Shown here: positions 46,400 through 59,029 of the stretch, one piece after another
Position numbering within the stretch: the stretch's first letter is position 1
Layout: every line of letters starts with the position of its first letter
Assembly: GCA_010094045.1 (NCBI GenBank)
Contig: ML986693.1
Location: 101,825 to 165,824, forward strand
Length of the DNA stretch: 64,000 bases
Direction of reading: 5' to 3'
DNA from: Lojkania enalia
Taxonomy: Eukaryota > Ascomycota > Dothideomycetes > Pleosporales
The notes under the pieces: generated by a model
The model's database searches: none
The model's input: only the letters and a program-made list of their open reading frames with translations
What the model was told of the DNA's origin: nothing
Position numbers and translations under genes: made by a program

Positions 46400-49300
46400 C
46401 TAAATCTCTATATATCTATAGAACTAGCCTCTATAAAAATAGTTATAGGACTACTAGATTCTAGCTTCTTTTTTAATCTATTAAGATCTAGTCTAGTAAG
46501 ATATTAATATTCTTATTAATACTAGGGCTACTAGTTATAGCTATATCTATAGAGACCTTATATATACCCTAAAATTCTAAAAGATATAATTTCCGTATAA
46601 TCTATATCTAACTAGCTTTAATAGAGAAATCTTCTATAGGGGGACTATCTTCTATTTAGTTATTTTAACTTTCTAATATCTAAACTATTTAGAGATAGTA
46701 TATCTCTATATAACTATACTAGGAAAATACTAGTTAATTCTAGAATAGCTATAGATATATAAGTATTATATAAACCTAGACTATAAGAATAAATAGCTAG
46801 TCTTTACTACTAACTAATACCTAACTTAATACTTATAATCTACTAATATTACTACCTACTAATAGGCTGTTTAAACGGTTATTAAAGACTATAAACTACC
46901 TAAACTTAATATAAAAGGAGATTTTAAAGCAACTAATTTATAACCCCTATATAGCTTAAAGCCTAAATAGTACTACTTAAAACTCTATCTATTAAGTTAT
47001 ATCTAATATAATTACTAGTTATTTAAGATACTACGCTAGTTAAAAGAATTTAAAACTAAAACTAATCTAACCTTAGACGAAGATTATAGCTAAAAGGATC
47101 TATTTAAGCCTAAATACCTAAAGTCTATACTATAGCTAGATATATATTATATAAGTATTATACTACTAGTCTAACTCTTTTAGTAATTTAACTATAAAAT
47201 CTTCGCTATATTAATAGCTAATATTAATAAGGCTTTAGCTCTAAAGGTATATACTAACCCTATTACTAAAGTACTTAAAGAATACTATAACTTATTATCT
47301 GTCTTCTTATATAAGGATATAAATAAGCTGCTTAAACGATAACTATATAATTATAAGATTAAACTAGAGAACGGTAAGTAAGCTAGCTTTAGTCTACTCT
47401 ATAGGATGTCCTAGAACGAGTTAAAGGTACTAAGAAAGTACCTTAATAAGAACTTGTCTAAGGGATTTATTAGAGTAAGTTTATTACTAGTAGCTGTACC
47501 TATAATCTTTATAAAGAAACCTAGAGGTAATCTCTAATTCTATATAGACTATAGAGTCCTAAATACTATTATTATTAAGAACTAATACCCGATTCTACTA
47601 ATTTAAAAAATGTTAGCCTAATTTAGTAAAGTTAAGTACTATATAAAACTTAATATTATTACTATATTTAATAAGCTAAAGATTACTAAAAGAGATAAAT
47701 AGAAGATTATCTTTTATATATACTACGAGCTGTTTAAATATCTAGTAATATCCTTTAGCCTAGCTAACGTTTTAAGTATATTCTAGTACTTTATAAATAA
47801 TATACTAAGACTATACTTTAATATATTCTATACTACCTATATTAATAATATTCTAATATTTAGTAAGAATCTAAAGGATTATAAGTAGTATATCTAGCTA
47901 GTTTTTAAAGTCTTAAGAGTAAATAGTCTATAGCTTAATATAAATAAGTATAAGTTCTACTAGTTAGAAGTAATCTACCTAGGGTATATAATTATTATAG
48001 AAGAGATTTATATAGACTTAAAGAAGGTAGAAACAATTATTAACTAGAAATACTTTAAGAATATAAAAGATATTTAAACTTTTATAGGCTTCGCGAACTT
48101 CTACTAATAATTTATTAGTAACTTCTTATAGAAAGTCTCCCCCTTAATAGCCCTAACTAAAAAGAATACTTAATTTAACTAAAATAATAGCTGTTAATAT
48201 TCCTTTAACTACCTAAAGAATACTTTTATTTCTATACTAATTCTCTAATACTTTAACCCTAAACTACTAATAGTAGTAGAAGCTAACGTATCTAACTTTA
48301 TAATAGCTAGTATACTGTCCTAGAGAGGTGCTAATAGTAAACTAGGATCTATTACCTATTTCTCTAAGTGTATAAACTCTACTAAAAGTAACTATAAGAT
48401 ATATAATAAGGAACTACTTATAATTATCTAATATTTTAAGTAATAGAGGCCTAAATTAGAAGGTACAGCATTTCTTATAAAAGTACTAAGTAATTATAAG
48501 AACTTATAGTATTTCGTAATAATAAAGTAGTTAAGTTACTAATAGGCCTATTAGTTAAAATATCTATTAAGGTTTAACTTTAGTATTATATATTAACCCG
48601 GAAAACTTAGAGAGAAGCCTAATACTTTAACTTAAAGATTATAGGACGAGCTTATATAAGAAGAAGCCTATAGAGGTTATTAATAGATATTACTTCGTCC
48701 TAAACTATTCTAATAGATAGAAGTAGGCCGATTAATTATAGAGATTATTAATAAAGAATACCTAAACGATAATCTAGTCTAAAATACTCTAAAGCTATTA
48801 AAAGAAAAAATCTATTAATTTAAACTCCTAACTCTAGCTAACTATAAAGAGTATAATAATCGATTATACTACTAAGATTAACTTATAGTACTAGACTATA
48901 ATAAGCTAAAGTTTAAGCTACTATAAACCGTCTATAATTTACCGTCTAGTAGATACTCTAGTTAAGGAAAGACCTTAGAACTACTCTAATACGAGTACTA
49001 TTAGTTAAAGATATTCGACTTAATATAATAATATATAGACTATTATTATATATACCGAAAAAGTAAGACTTTTAGAGAGAAGTATTATAGATTACTAAAA
49101 CTATTACCTATACCTAAATAAAGGTTTTAAAATATTTCTATAGACTTTATAACTAATCTACTAGAATTAGAAAGTTATACGAATATTATAGTAGTAGTTA
49201 ATAGGTTTAATAAATATAGACACCTGATACTATAATAAGAATCGAAGCTTCTAATATTATTTAACTATTCTATTACTATATATAGATTTACTATAGACTA

Positions 49301-50230
49301 CTATATACTATTATATCCGACTATAGAATATAGTTTATTTCTACCTTCTATTAAGAGCTTTATAAATAGCTATAAATTAATATATATATATTAACTAGCT
49401 TCTATTTAAAAACTAATAGTTAGATAGAAAATACTAACGTAGTAATAGAATAAGTTTTCTAAGCTTATACTAGCTATAAATAAGATAACTAGGTTAAATA
49501 GCTACTAATAGTATAGTTTAAAGTAAATAATATAGTGTCTAAATTAATAAAAGTTTTCCTATTTCTAGCCTACTTTAGCTAGTACCCTTAAATAGGCTTT
49601 AAGCTACTTATAGGGATCTATTAACCGCTAAAATAATCCCTAATAGCCTAAGAAGCTAATAGATTAATTAATAAGATAAAGGATATTATAGAGTATATTA
49701 GAGAAGAACTTACCTAAATATAAGCACTTTAATAAGAGTATACTAACTATAAGCGCGTACTAGCCCCTACTTACTAGATTAGTAATTAAGTCTAGCTAGA
49801 TACTAGAAATATACGTATATAAAGACCGTTGAAAAAGCTTAACTAGAAGAATATAGGCCCCTATAAAGTTATCGCAAAGGTGTTCTCGTATACTTATAAA
49901 CTAAAGCTATCTAAATTAGCTAAAATACATCCTATATTCTATATATTACTATTATAGCTAGTATTTAAGTTGTTTAACTATTTGTTTAGTTAATAAATAT
50001 ATAACTCTAAACCTATTAAGATTAATAGAGAATTAGAATACCTTATTAAATAAATAGAAGACTTCTACTATAACTAATAGAGACGCCGGTATAAATATTT
50101 AGTTAAGTAAACTAGCTATTATAACCTAGAATAATACCCGGCTAGTAATTTTACTAAAATAACTACTATAGAAGATTACTATATTAGAAATCTAAATAAA
50201 TAAGATCTAAATATAATATTATATCTAGAT
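46400..50230 (+). pseudogene. pol: G2 Pol: protease region, RT, RNase H, integrase, chromodomain-like
   Basis: Reverse transcriptase reads FYIDYRVLNTIIIKNQYPI near 47540, then YINNILIFS at 47838-47864, both catalytic Asp of YxDD changed to Asn. RNase H has KSNYKIYNKELLIII near 48390. Integrase has YNLPSSRYSSQGKTLELL near 48930 and the core FQNISIDFITNLLELESYTNIIVVVNRF near 49130-49210. At about 50035-50180 ELEYLIKQIEDFYY and RYKYLVKQTSYYN fit a chromodomain. A purine tract (AAGAAGAGGGTA) precedes the 3' LTR. Confidence 0.86.
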
Positions 50231-50582
50231 TCTTAATTAGATATTAGAGTCTAATCTAAATATATTTTTAGACGCCTATAATAATACTATACTAATATAA
50301 TACTAGTAATAATACTACTACTAATCTCTAGTATAGTACTATTATATAAACTAAACTAATCTAACTCTTAGTATAGTATTACTATTAACTACTAGTTATA
50401 CTAATATACCTGCAACTTAATCTAATCCCTAGTATAGTACTACTATATAATAATAACTAATTATACTAATATACCTATAACCTTAACTAATACTAGTATT
50501 AATATCTACTATTTAATTATAAATAACCTAAATATAATATAAAGACTTAAGTTATAAGAGTTTATAATTAAGAAGAGGGTAC

Positions 50583-50885
50583 TATTATAATAATACTACG
50601 ACACCTCTATACCTATACTATTCTTACTATAATACCCGAACTAGCTACTAGTAATAGCTATTAGCTGCTAGCTAGAATATAACCGACTTATCGTAACTAT
50701 AATAGAGGAAGGTTTTACTAACCCAGCTAGCCTGTATAGTAGTATAGACCTAGCCCCTATAAAAACCTATATAATATAGATATCTCTATTTTTTATATAA
50801 TATTTTAATATTTATATATAATATATAGTAATAGAGTTAACTGTTTAAAGTACGATTAACTAACTATATATAAACGTCTATAATA
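50583..50885 (+). repeat. G2 3' LTR
   Basis: 303 bp from TATTATAATAATACTACG to GTCTATAATA, same length as the 5' LTR. Confidence 0.9.
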
Positions 50886-50995
50886 TCTTATATAAAAGAT
50901 TTTAACGCTTTATATATCTTCTTATTTATTATATATACTTTAGCCTCTTAATATAGTTTACTTTTTACTATTAAAATTAAAGTACTCGTAGTATA

Positions 50996-52844
50996 ATATA
51001 AAGTACTACCAAGCCGGCCATACTACTAAGCCGGCCACTTTTTCTTAGTATAGCAACTTTTCCGTATATAATACTATATCTTAACAATACGAAGCTAATC
51101 TATCTAATTAAGAAGGTAGAATTGAACTTACTCTTTAAGTCTATACTTTAGGCTAATTTTAAAGTATATAACGCGCTGTAGCAGCTTTTAACGTATAATA
51201 CTAGCAGCTTTCTAACCGGTTTTATAGAATTACTTTTTAACCTTAAACTTAACTAAATTGTATAAAGCTTATAGTAACTAAAGAATAGACAATTGTATAA
51301 TATATTCTTAACCTTAATTTGCGAGGATTTGTACCACAGCTTTATAAGGTAGTAGATATAGTAGATAAACTATTATATACGTGGGGTAAGATATTTATAG
51401 ATAAGAACTAGCCTAAACGATTTATATTATATATAAATAAGCTTAAAACAGTTTTCAATTAAGTAAAAGACTATTAGAGGATATTATAAAAAGGTCTAGA
51501 GGTTATTAACGCGTAGTTTAAGCTTATATAAAAGACGGTAGCTAAGTACAGTATCTATAAAGATAATATCTATAACTTTAATAAGATAAGCTTTTAGATA
51601 GATATAATTAGCTCTATAAAAGTTATTATAGGTTTAGAATACTATATAAGACCTACACTTATTTAGCTAGGTAATTAGGAGTAGGTTATAGTAATCTAGA
51701 GTATCTATACTACTAGGTATACAACTCTACTATTTATTATCTATAAAGGACGCGTCTATATTTTAGTATAGTATAAGAAGATAGATATACCGTACAACTA
51801 GAAGCTCTTAGTTTCTAAGAATAGATAGACAAATAATAAGCTTAGTCTTAAATAGTTAAAGTACTTTAACGTGTATATAAAGACGCGTTAAGTAGAGTTA
51901 TATAGGCTACTTATTCTTAATAGCTATAAGAGCTATCTAAACTAGGATTTTAAGAATTATTACCTTATATAAAAGATCCTTACCCTTTATATACTAGTAT
52001 ATTTATTATATATCCTACAGCTACTTAATATAGTATACTTTTTACTATTAAAGCTAAAGTACTCCTAGCATATACAAGACTTAGTATACTAACGCGTCTA
52101 CTATATTAATAAGAAAGGCTTTCTACTAGCTTTTAGAAACGCGTTTTTTAATATATTTACGTATAAGAACTATAAAAAGGCTTTTAAGGTATTTAAACTA
52201 GTTTCTATTAACGTGTAGATTGTTTTTAAACGCCTTAAAGTCCGGTTATATATACTATTAGAGGCACCCCTACTAGAAATACTATAGTAGTTAAAAATAC
52301 TAAGTAATATATAAGAATTCAGGTTACAATTAACTCTTATATAGAGGTCCTTTATACGATTACTAAAAGAAGCTAAAGAAGGCTTCTTACAGCTAATAAA
52401 AGGAGCTGAATTAATGCTGCATCAAAACGCTTTTATAAGCTACTAGATTATAGAGTTTAAAGAGTAATTAGAGGTTATAATAAAGTATAAAATACGTAAA
52501 CGGAAGCGAATCCAGTATAGTAGTATAATAGAGTATAGTAAGGGAGCTTCGTACAGAGCTGCTGAGGTATTTATAACTCCTTAGCGATCTAAGAAGGCTT
52601 GTAGTAGTAGTAGTAAGAAACCAGCTCAACCTAGTTAATAGTACTATAGGAATTATAGAAAGACCGGGTATAACGCTCGTACGTGCTAAAAAGATATAGA
52701 AGCTTCTTCTAAATCTAGTCCAAGTATCTTATACGCAGGTTCTCTTATAGATAGCGAGTAAATTAAGGTCTTATATATAGTATTAGTAGTGCTAAGAAAA
52801 AGTGGCCAGCTTAGTAGTATAGCTGACTTAGTGGTACTTTACGT
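50996..52844 (+). mobile_element. Fot1/pogo-type element F (1849 bp)
   Basis: ATATAAAGTACTACC start and inverted end ACTTTACGT, TA at 50994-50995 and 52845-52846, inserted in E2. The 17-bp units TACCAAGCCGGCCATAC (51007-51023) and TACTAAGCCGGCCACTT (51024-51040) are nearly free of RIP. It has exactly the length of E1 and a related transposase but different end motifs, so it is a sister family. Confidence 0.92.
51315..52770 (+). pseudogene. F transposase, Fot1/pogo DDE
   Basis: The forward frame reads RGFVPQLYKVVDIVDKLL, KNQPKRFILYINKLKTVF, YNFNKISFQIDIIS (first Asp now Asn), LLILNSYKSYLNQ (second Asn), LQLLNIVYFLLLK (third Asn), then KIRKRKRIQYSS and QYYRNYRKTGYNARTC near the end. All three catalytic positions are Asn. 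Similarity to E0 runs over the whole length, including the KVVDIVDKLL segment. Confidence 0.82.
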
Positions 52845-53620
52845 TATATAAAATTTAGTATACTAATACGTTTACTATATTAATAAAGAAGGCTTTCTTC
52901 TAGCTTTTAAAGACGCGTTTTTTAACGTATTTATATATAAGAGCTATTAAAAGGCTTTTAAAGTAATAGAAATTATTTCTTTAAATATGTAGGTTATATT
53001 AAATTACTTTAATATATAACTATATATCCTACTAAAACTACTTTTATAAGAAGACTCTTAATAGTTTAAAACTTTAAGTAGTATATATAAATTTAGGTTA
53101 TAATTAATACTTATATAAAAGTCTTTTATATAATTACTAAAAGAAGTATAAGAAATATTCTTATAGTTTATAAAAGGTTTTAAGTTAATACTATATTAGA
53201 ATATACTTCTTTAAACTCGCAACTTTAAACTTAAAAGGTAATTAGAAGAAGTAACTAAGTATAAAATATATAAAAGAAAGTAAATTTAGTATAGTAGTAT
53301 AGTATTATATAGTAAGAGATCTTTATATATAGCTGCTAAAGTATCTATAAACTCTTAGCTCTTTAAAAAGACTTATTGTACTAATATTTAAGAAAGAGCC
53401 TAACTAGCTTAATACTACTATAGTAACTATAGTAAGACTAGATATAATACTTATACGTGCTAAAAGAATAGTAGAGAAAATTCTAAATTAGATAAAAATA
53501 TATTATATATAGGATCTCTTATTAGTATTAAATAAATTAACTTTTCGTATATAGTATTTATTATATTAAGAAAAAGTAGCTACTTCGATAGGATAGCCGC
53601 TTCGATAGTAGAATATATTA

Positions 53621-54130
53621 CCGATACTACCTATATTAAAAACTACCCTCTAAAAAGTTAAAATATCTAGTAATACGTATAAATTAGAAGCTTAATTAAT
53701 AATAATTTGTAGTAGAATTTAATAATATTAAGACTTATTACCTATATTAATTATTACAGCCTTTAATTAGCTTTAAAAAGATATTATAATAATAATATAT
53801 TTAATCGCGCTAATAGCTAATTAAATTAAAAGCCTTAAGTAAGTAAATAAGATAGTAATAAAGTAAAAATAATAGAAAAGAAAGTAATTATAGAAGTAGA
53901 GAATTCTAATAAAAACTGTAAGTAAGAATATAATTAATTAAAATAATGTTAAGAGGTAGATTAATAAGAAAATTTATAATTAGAATATTTAGTTATAAGA
54001 GAATAACTAACTTTAATAGAGCTGTAAACGCTATAAATAGTCTAGCTATAATATTTAAATATACTAAATTAATAGTATATATATTAAATAATCTAATAGA
54101 CTATTACTTTCTATAGTATATATATATATA
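53621..54130 (+). pseudogene. K transposase, C-terminal part
   Basis: Follows the E2 insertion. The reading includes KVKISSNTYKLEAQLIII and QQYQDLLPILI, then a Lys/Gln-rich tail near 53860-53930 (VIKQKQQKRKQLQKQRILIK). It corresponds to the C-terminal region of Fot-type proteins and ends before the K right terminal repeat (about 54175-54223). Confidence 0.68.
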
Positions 54131-54225
54131 TATATATATAGTTAATAATTATCGCGATTAAGTTATTCGAATCTTAGTAGAATAATAGTTTATTTATATT
54201 AATAACTTACTTATAAACTATACTA

Positions 54226-54396
54226 TACTCTTAAATTAGCCTAATTTATACGTCTATAAGATAAGCTTAATTCTATCTTCTTATTAAATTAATAGAAGGT
54301 TATATTATAGATTTATTATAGTTTGTATATAGTATTTATAATACTAAGAAAAAATAGCCGCTTTAATAGTTTAGCTACTTTAATAGTAGAATATAT
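54226..54396 (-). mobile_element. inverted E copy E3, terminal part
   Basis: Reverse complement of the E left end, closing with GAATATAT (inverse of ACGTATTC) at 54396 before TA 54397-54398. Together with 24972-25182 it forms the left ~380 bp of an inverted E, interrupted by K. Confidence 0.88.
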
Positions 54397-54398
54397 TA

Positions 54399-54876
54399 TA
54401 CTATTATATTAAATTATTTAGTTACTTAGATAAGATTTTAAAAATCTTCTATTAATTAAAGCTTTTAAGTTTAAAACTTTCTATCTTCTATAATTAAAAT
54501 TAACTTTAGAAAAGTTGTATAGAATATATTAAAGTAGAAATTTAGAAGCTACTAATAACCTATTAGAATTAGAGGTAACTACTAATATCTAACTATAATT
54601 TATCTTCTAATTCTTATATTAGAACTAATCTATATATAAGTTATAATAAGAGTAAACTTCTATCTATACGTATAGAACAACTATTACCTTCTATAAAAGG
54701 ACCTATAATAGGTAGACGCCTCTCTATAAGACCTATATTAAAGAACTTATCTAATTTAAAAGAGAATTAAAGTAAATTAACCTTAAAGAAATAAATTATA
54801 ATTTTATAAGAGAAGATTATATATCTAATATAATAGAAAACTATTAATTTTAATTAACTTCTATAAACTACTAAAT
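54399..54876. other. unassigned RIP-mutated remnant
   Basis: AT-rich sequence between E3 and C2. Forward frames give polypeptide-like stretches (for example LSIRIEQLLPSIKGPIIGRRLSIRP near 54650-54720), so it is probably a fragment of another element's gene, but no family is recognised and no matching partner was seen in the window. Confidence 0.4.
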
Positions 54877-55331
54877 TAATATACTTTATAAATAAATAGC
54901 CTATATAAGTAAACGGTCTACTCTATTACTAAAACGTGATACCTAAGCTTTTAATAATAATAAAATAATAAAATAATAAGAATATAGCCTAAAACGAGAA
55001 TTAAATAAACTTAGCTTTCTTAGTTACTAAAAAAGGCTAAATAAATAGTAAAAGATATACTATTTTAATATTTAATATAATTTAAAAAACTATATACTAA
55101 TAATATACTAGAATTTATTTATAATATAATTGTAAGCCTAATTTAAAGAAACTAATAAAATTTAAAGAGGTTATTATTTAATATATATTTAACCTAGATT
55201 TACGAGAATTTATATCTACTTTAGCTACTATATAAAATATAACTAATAACTTACTTATTTAGTATAGTATAAACTAGATTAGTATATATTAGCCTAGGAA
55301 CTTTATTAGATATACTCTTAAACTTAAAATA

Positions 55332-57203
55332 ACGTATAGTATAAGTAAGCTGATTACCTAAGTAAGCTGATTATAATGCTAAGACTATACTAAAATCGTA
55401 ACTACTTTTCGTAAAATATTATACTTTCTTATATTCTATCGTACTATATAGTATAGTAGCCTATTCTTCTATATCTATAGTATTATTTTTACACGTCCGC
55501 GAGTTATACCTAACCTTATTATACTACCTGCAGCGCCTTTAAATCGGCTGGTCTCTATTAACGCGTGCCTTCTTTCTACTCTTCTTCCTATTAATATAAG
55601 TGCTAAACTCTTTTAGAGTAGTTAATTAAGCGCTTTCTTTAATTATTAGGTTACCTTTCTTCTATATACGCTTTCTTTTATATAATTAATATTATATAGC
55701 AACCTTATTAGCTACTTAAAGCTTAGTAACCTAAGCGTATAATAGTACATTTTTATATATTATATATATAGCACCCTTTATAAACTATTTAAACGCCTCT
55801 ACTATTAAAGTAGGCGAGCTATTTAAGTACTTTTAAACTCTTAATCGAACGTACGCAGATTAAGACTTAAATTCGATAGGATTACTTAGTATTTTTAACT
55901 CTTAAGAAGTATTTTTAACTATAAAGGGTATTAATATACGTAGTTAAACTTTAAACTTTAATAGTACTATATCTAGGTTAAATAGAACTAGACTAGCGCC
56001 TCGAAAACTACTTAGGATATTACTCTTCATAATTGCTGCGTTAAAAGCTACTTTAAAGTAGGATAAAAACTTGATTTTCGTAATATAGTTAATATAACCG
56101 TATATTAGCTACTTAACTTAATACCCGTACGCAGTCTTTAAAAGCGAGAAATAATCTATATCTAGTAGCTGTAGTAGGTACGATAAATATAGAGGTATAT
56201 AGAGAGTAATAATATTCTTTTCCTCGTAGAGCTGCCTAAATTTAAGTAAGTTATAGCTCTTATAGCTGTTAAGAATTAGCAATTAATACGTACTAATAGT
56301 ACAATCCTTTATATATACGTTAAAGTACTTTAACTACTTAATACTAATATTATTTATCGTCTAACTGTTATTAGTAACCTATATAGCCTAGGTTAGTAGA
56401 ATATTATCTTCTTTATACTATATAGAAAGGTGGTAGATACCTATAAAGATAATAAAAAGTAGTATTATCTATCCTATCGCGTTAATACTCTAGATAACTA
56501 TAGTCTACTCGTAATTATCTAGCTGGAGCTACTTTAGTCGATTCTATCTCTTAGAGCTAATAACTACTACTTCTATCGATATTACACTTATTATAAAGTC
56601 TAATTTGTTAAAGTTATATATATTTTCGTCGATAATACTATACTTAGCCTTTATATTCTATATAAGGTAGAACTAGCCTCCTATAACCTTAAGATTTTTA
56701 TATTTAGCTCTTAAATAGTTGTACTTTTAATTAAATTTAACCTTAAGCTCAGGCGTACGTTTAATAAAGTTCTCTACCTAGTTTTTTCTAACCTAGCTAG
56801 TAGAGTACGCAGCTAGTAGTAAATTAGCTATATTTTAAACAGTAGTAAGCTATAGTAGAAATCCTCTTATATCTAGATCTAGTATATACTAAATAATTAC
56901 CTACTCTTTAATCTTACTAAGCTTTATTAAATTAGGCCGGCAATTATATTATAGAACTATTCCTTACCTTTATATACTAAATATACTTTAGGAGATATTA
57001 TAGATTAATATAATATAATATATAGTTAGTATCGCGTCTTATTAAAGAGCTTAGAGTATAAGCTGTATTCTAGCTTCTTTCTAAATTAATTTTATAGTTG
57101 TTAGTTATAGTATAATACTACAAAGTATAATTATCGCGATTTTAGTAGGGTTTTAGTATTATAATCAGCTTGCTTAGGTAATTAGCTCGTTTATACTGTA
57201 CGT
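55332..57203 (-). mobile_element. Fot1/pogo-type element H2 (1872 bp), inverted
   Basis: ACGTATAGTATAAGTAAGC start, ACTGTACGT end, TA at 55330-55331 and 57204-57205. Inverted relative to H1. The transposase on the minus strand (about 55450-56940) shows the same order of motifs as H1. Confidence 0.92.
55450..56940 (-). pseudogene. H2 transposase, Fot1/pogo DDE
   Basis: Minus-strand equivalent of the H1 gene, including the SPLK-type third motif region near 56150, LLILNSYKSYN near 56265 and the SINAIG stretch near 56480. RIP stops are frequent. Compared with H1 several CpA sites are still intact (for example near 56000-56080), so the copy is somewhat better preserved. Confidence 0.75.
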
Positions 57204-57649
57204 TACGTTTAAATTAGTTTTATAATTACTAGAAAGTTCTATATAAAAATTCTATAGTAATTAAAAACTAGTTTAAACTTATATAATATATTAAAAAGAA
57301 GTATAGTATTATAGATAAAAATATATATAATTTTAATAAATCTAGCTTTTAAATAAGTATTATTTTATTATAACTAGTTATTATAGATATAAAGAGATAT
57401 AATATAAGTAGTAAATAAATATACTAGATAAGTAAGTATACTACTTTATTAACCTTTTTAACTATTCTAATAATATATATTTTTAATTAAATAGTATCTA
57501 TAGTACTTTTCTTATATATATATAAATTATACCTAGTCTTTCTATAGTAATTATAATATATAGAAGCCTATTAACTTATACTTAATTATACCTTACTTTA
57601 ATATATTTTACCCTCTAACTACTACTCAACCGCTATTTAAGTAATAATC

Positions 57650-59027
57650 TCCTCTTCCTCTACTTTTAATAAAGTGCCTTACTTCTAAATCTACTTCTTT
57701 TTATACTATTTACACGTTATAATAGCTTTATTTACCTTTTTAAAACTAGTAGCTTAACTCTTTAGTAATATAGCTAAATAAAATATTACCTTAGTATTTA
57801 TTTTAAGCTAATTAGTTACTATAATAATAGAAGTAAATAATAAACTTTTATACCTTTAAATATAATCGTAAATTAATATTAATTAAACTTCTAATTTATA
57901 CTAGTTATTTAGTATTTTAGCTTTCTATATAAGAACTTCTAATATAAGTAGTATTAGCGTATAAAGATTTATATTAAACTTTAATATTACTACTTCTAAA
58001 TTATATAGGACTAAACTAGCTCTTTAAAAGTTTACGCGGATATTATCCTTTATAATTAACTACTAGTAGATGATATAGAAAATTAAAAGAAACTTAAGTT
58101 TTATAATATAATTAATATAGTTGCAGATTAGGCTTTTAATCTAATAACTATACGCTCGCTTTAATAGTAAGAAGTAACTTATATTAAAAGGCTATAAGAG
58201 GTATAATAAGTACGATAGTATATAGAGAGTATAGATTTTATTCTTCTTATAGATTGCCTAGAATTTAAGCGAGTTCTAGCTCTTATAGCTATTAAGAATA
58301 AGTAGTTATTATATATCTACTCGACGGTCTTTTATATATATAATAAAGTGCTTTAGCTACTTAACTCTAAGATTATTAGTTATCTATCTATTATTGTTTA
58401 GTCTAATAGCCTAATTCTTAAATATATTATTATTCTTATACTAGATAGAAAGGTAGTATTAGCTAGTAAAGATAATAAAAGGCGGGATTACCTATCTAGT
58501 AGTATTAATTCTCTAGATTACTATAACCTACTTATAATTCCCTAACTATATAGCTTTTAACTAACTATATTTTTTTAAGCTAGTAATAACTAGTTTAAAT
58601 AATATTTTACCTATTATAAAGCTAGCTTTATTAAAATTGTAGATAGTTTTATTATAGATATTATATATAGCTTTTATATACGCTATAAATTTAAACTAAA
58701 CTCTAATAATTTTAGAATCTTTATATAAAGTTCTCTAATAATTATATAGTTAATTAAATTATATTTTAAGACTATTTATTTATTTAATAAAGTTTCTAAA
58801 CTTTTTCTAGCTAACCTATCTAGTACTATACTTAATAAGTAGCTTATCTACTATATCTTATATAATATCTAGAGAGAGTATAAATTCTTATAAATTTAGG
58901 TTAAGTATATATATAATAATAGCCTCTTCTTCTAATTTAGTAAATTTCTTTAAATTTAGCTTATAATTATATTATATAGTAATTCCGTTATATTATTAAT
59001 ATATTATTCTTTAGAAGATATTATATA
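57650..59027 (-). pseudogene. I transposase, Fot1/pogo DDE
   Basis: The minus-strand reading includes LLILNSYKSQNSLKF near 58290 (second Asp to Asn), LLQPFNISYFLLLKRAYSYQIKSLI near 58170 (third to Asn), KLKFLLIFY and ASLVLYNLEVV near 58010, and a Gln/Lys-rich tail near 57700. The 5' part is separated by H3 and lies toward 60904-61000. Confidence 0.75.
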
Positions 59028-59029
59028 TA

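Larger units (their letters stand above)
44867..50885 (+). mobile_element. complete Ty3/gypsy chromovirus G2
   Basis: 6019 bp with two 303-bp LTRs and target duplication CCTTA (44862-44866) against TCTTA (50886-50890, one C-to-T change), inserted in the E2 transposase. Order on the plus strand: Gag with knuckle, protease region, reverse transcriptase, RNase H, integrase, chromodomain-like C-terminus, then a purine tract and the 3' LTR. A partial LTR of the same family is at 22446. Confidence 0.93.
43898..53618 (+). mobile_element. Fot1/pogo-type element E2, split by G2 and F
   Basis: ATATATTCTAC start (ACGTATTCTAC before RIP) and inverted end, with TA at 43896-43897 and 53619-53620. Removing G2 with 5 bp and F with 2 bp leaves 1846 bp, within 3 bp of E1. 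The transposase pieces (about 44000-44866, 50891-50993, 52847-53540) match E0 and E1. Confidence 0.9.
25185..54223 (+). mobile_element. Fot1/pogo-type element K, split by hAT-B and E2
   Basis: Left end ATATAGTTTATAAGCG with 17-bp units at 25193-25209 and 25210-25226. The right end is the matching inverted sequence ending CTATAC at 54223. TA flanks at 25183-25184 and 54224-54225, and the surrounding E3 sequence joins cleanly across it. Removing hAT-B plus its 8-bp duplication and E2 plus TA leaves about 1.95 kb. K is therefore older than both. Confidence 0.87.
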
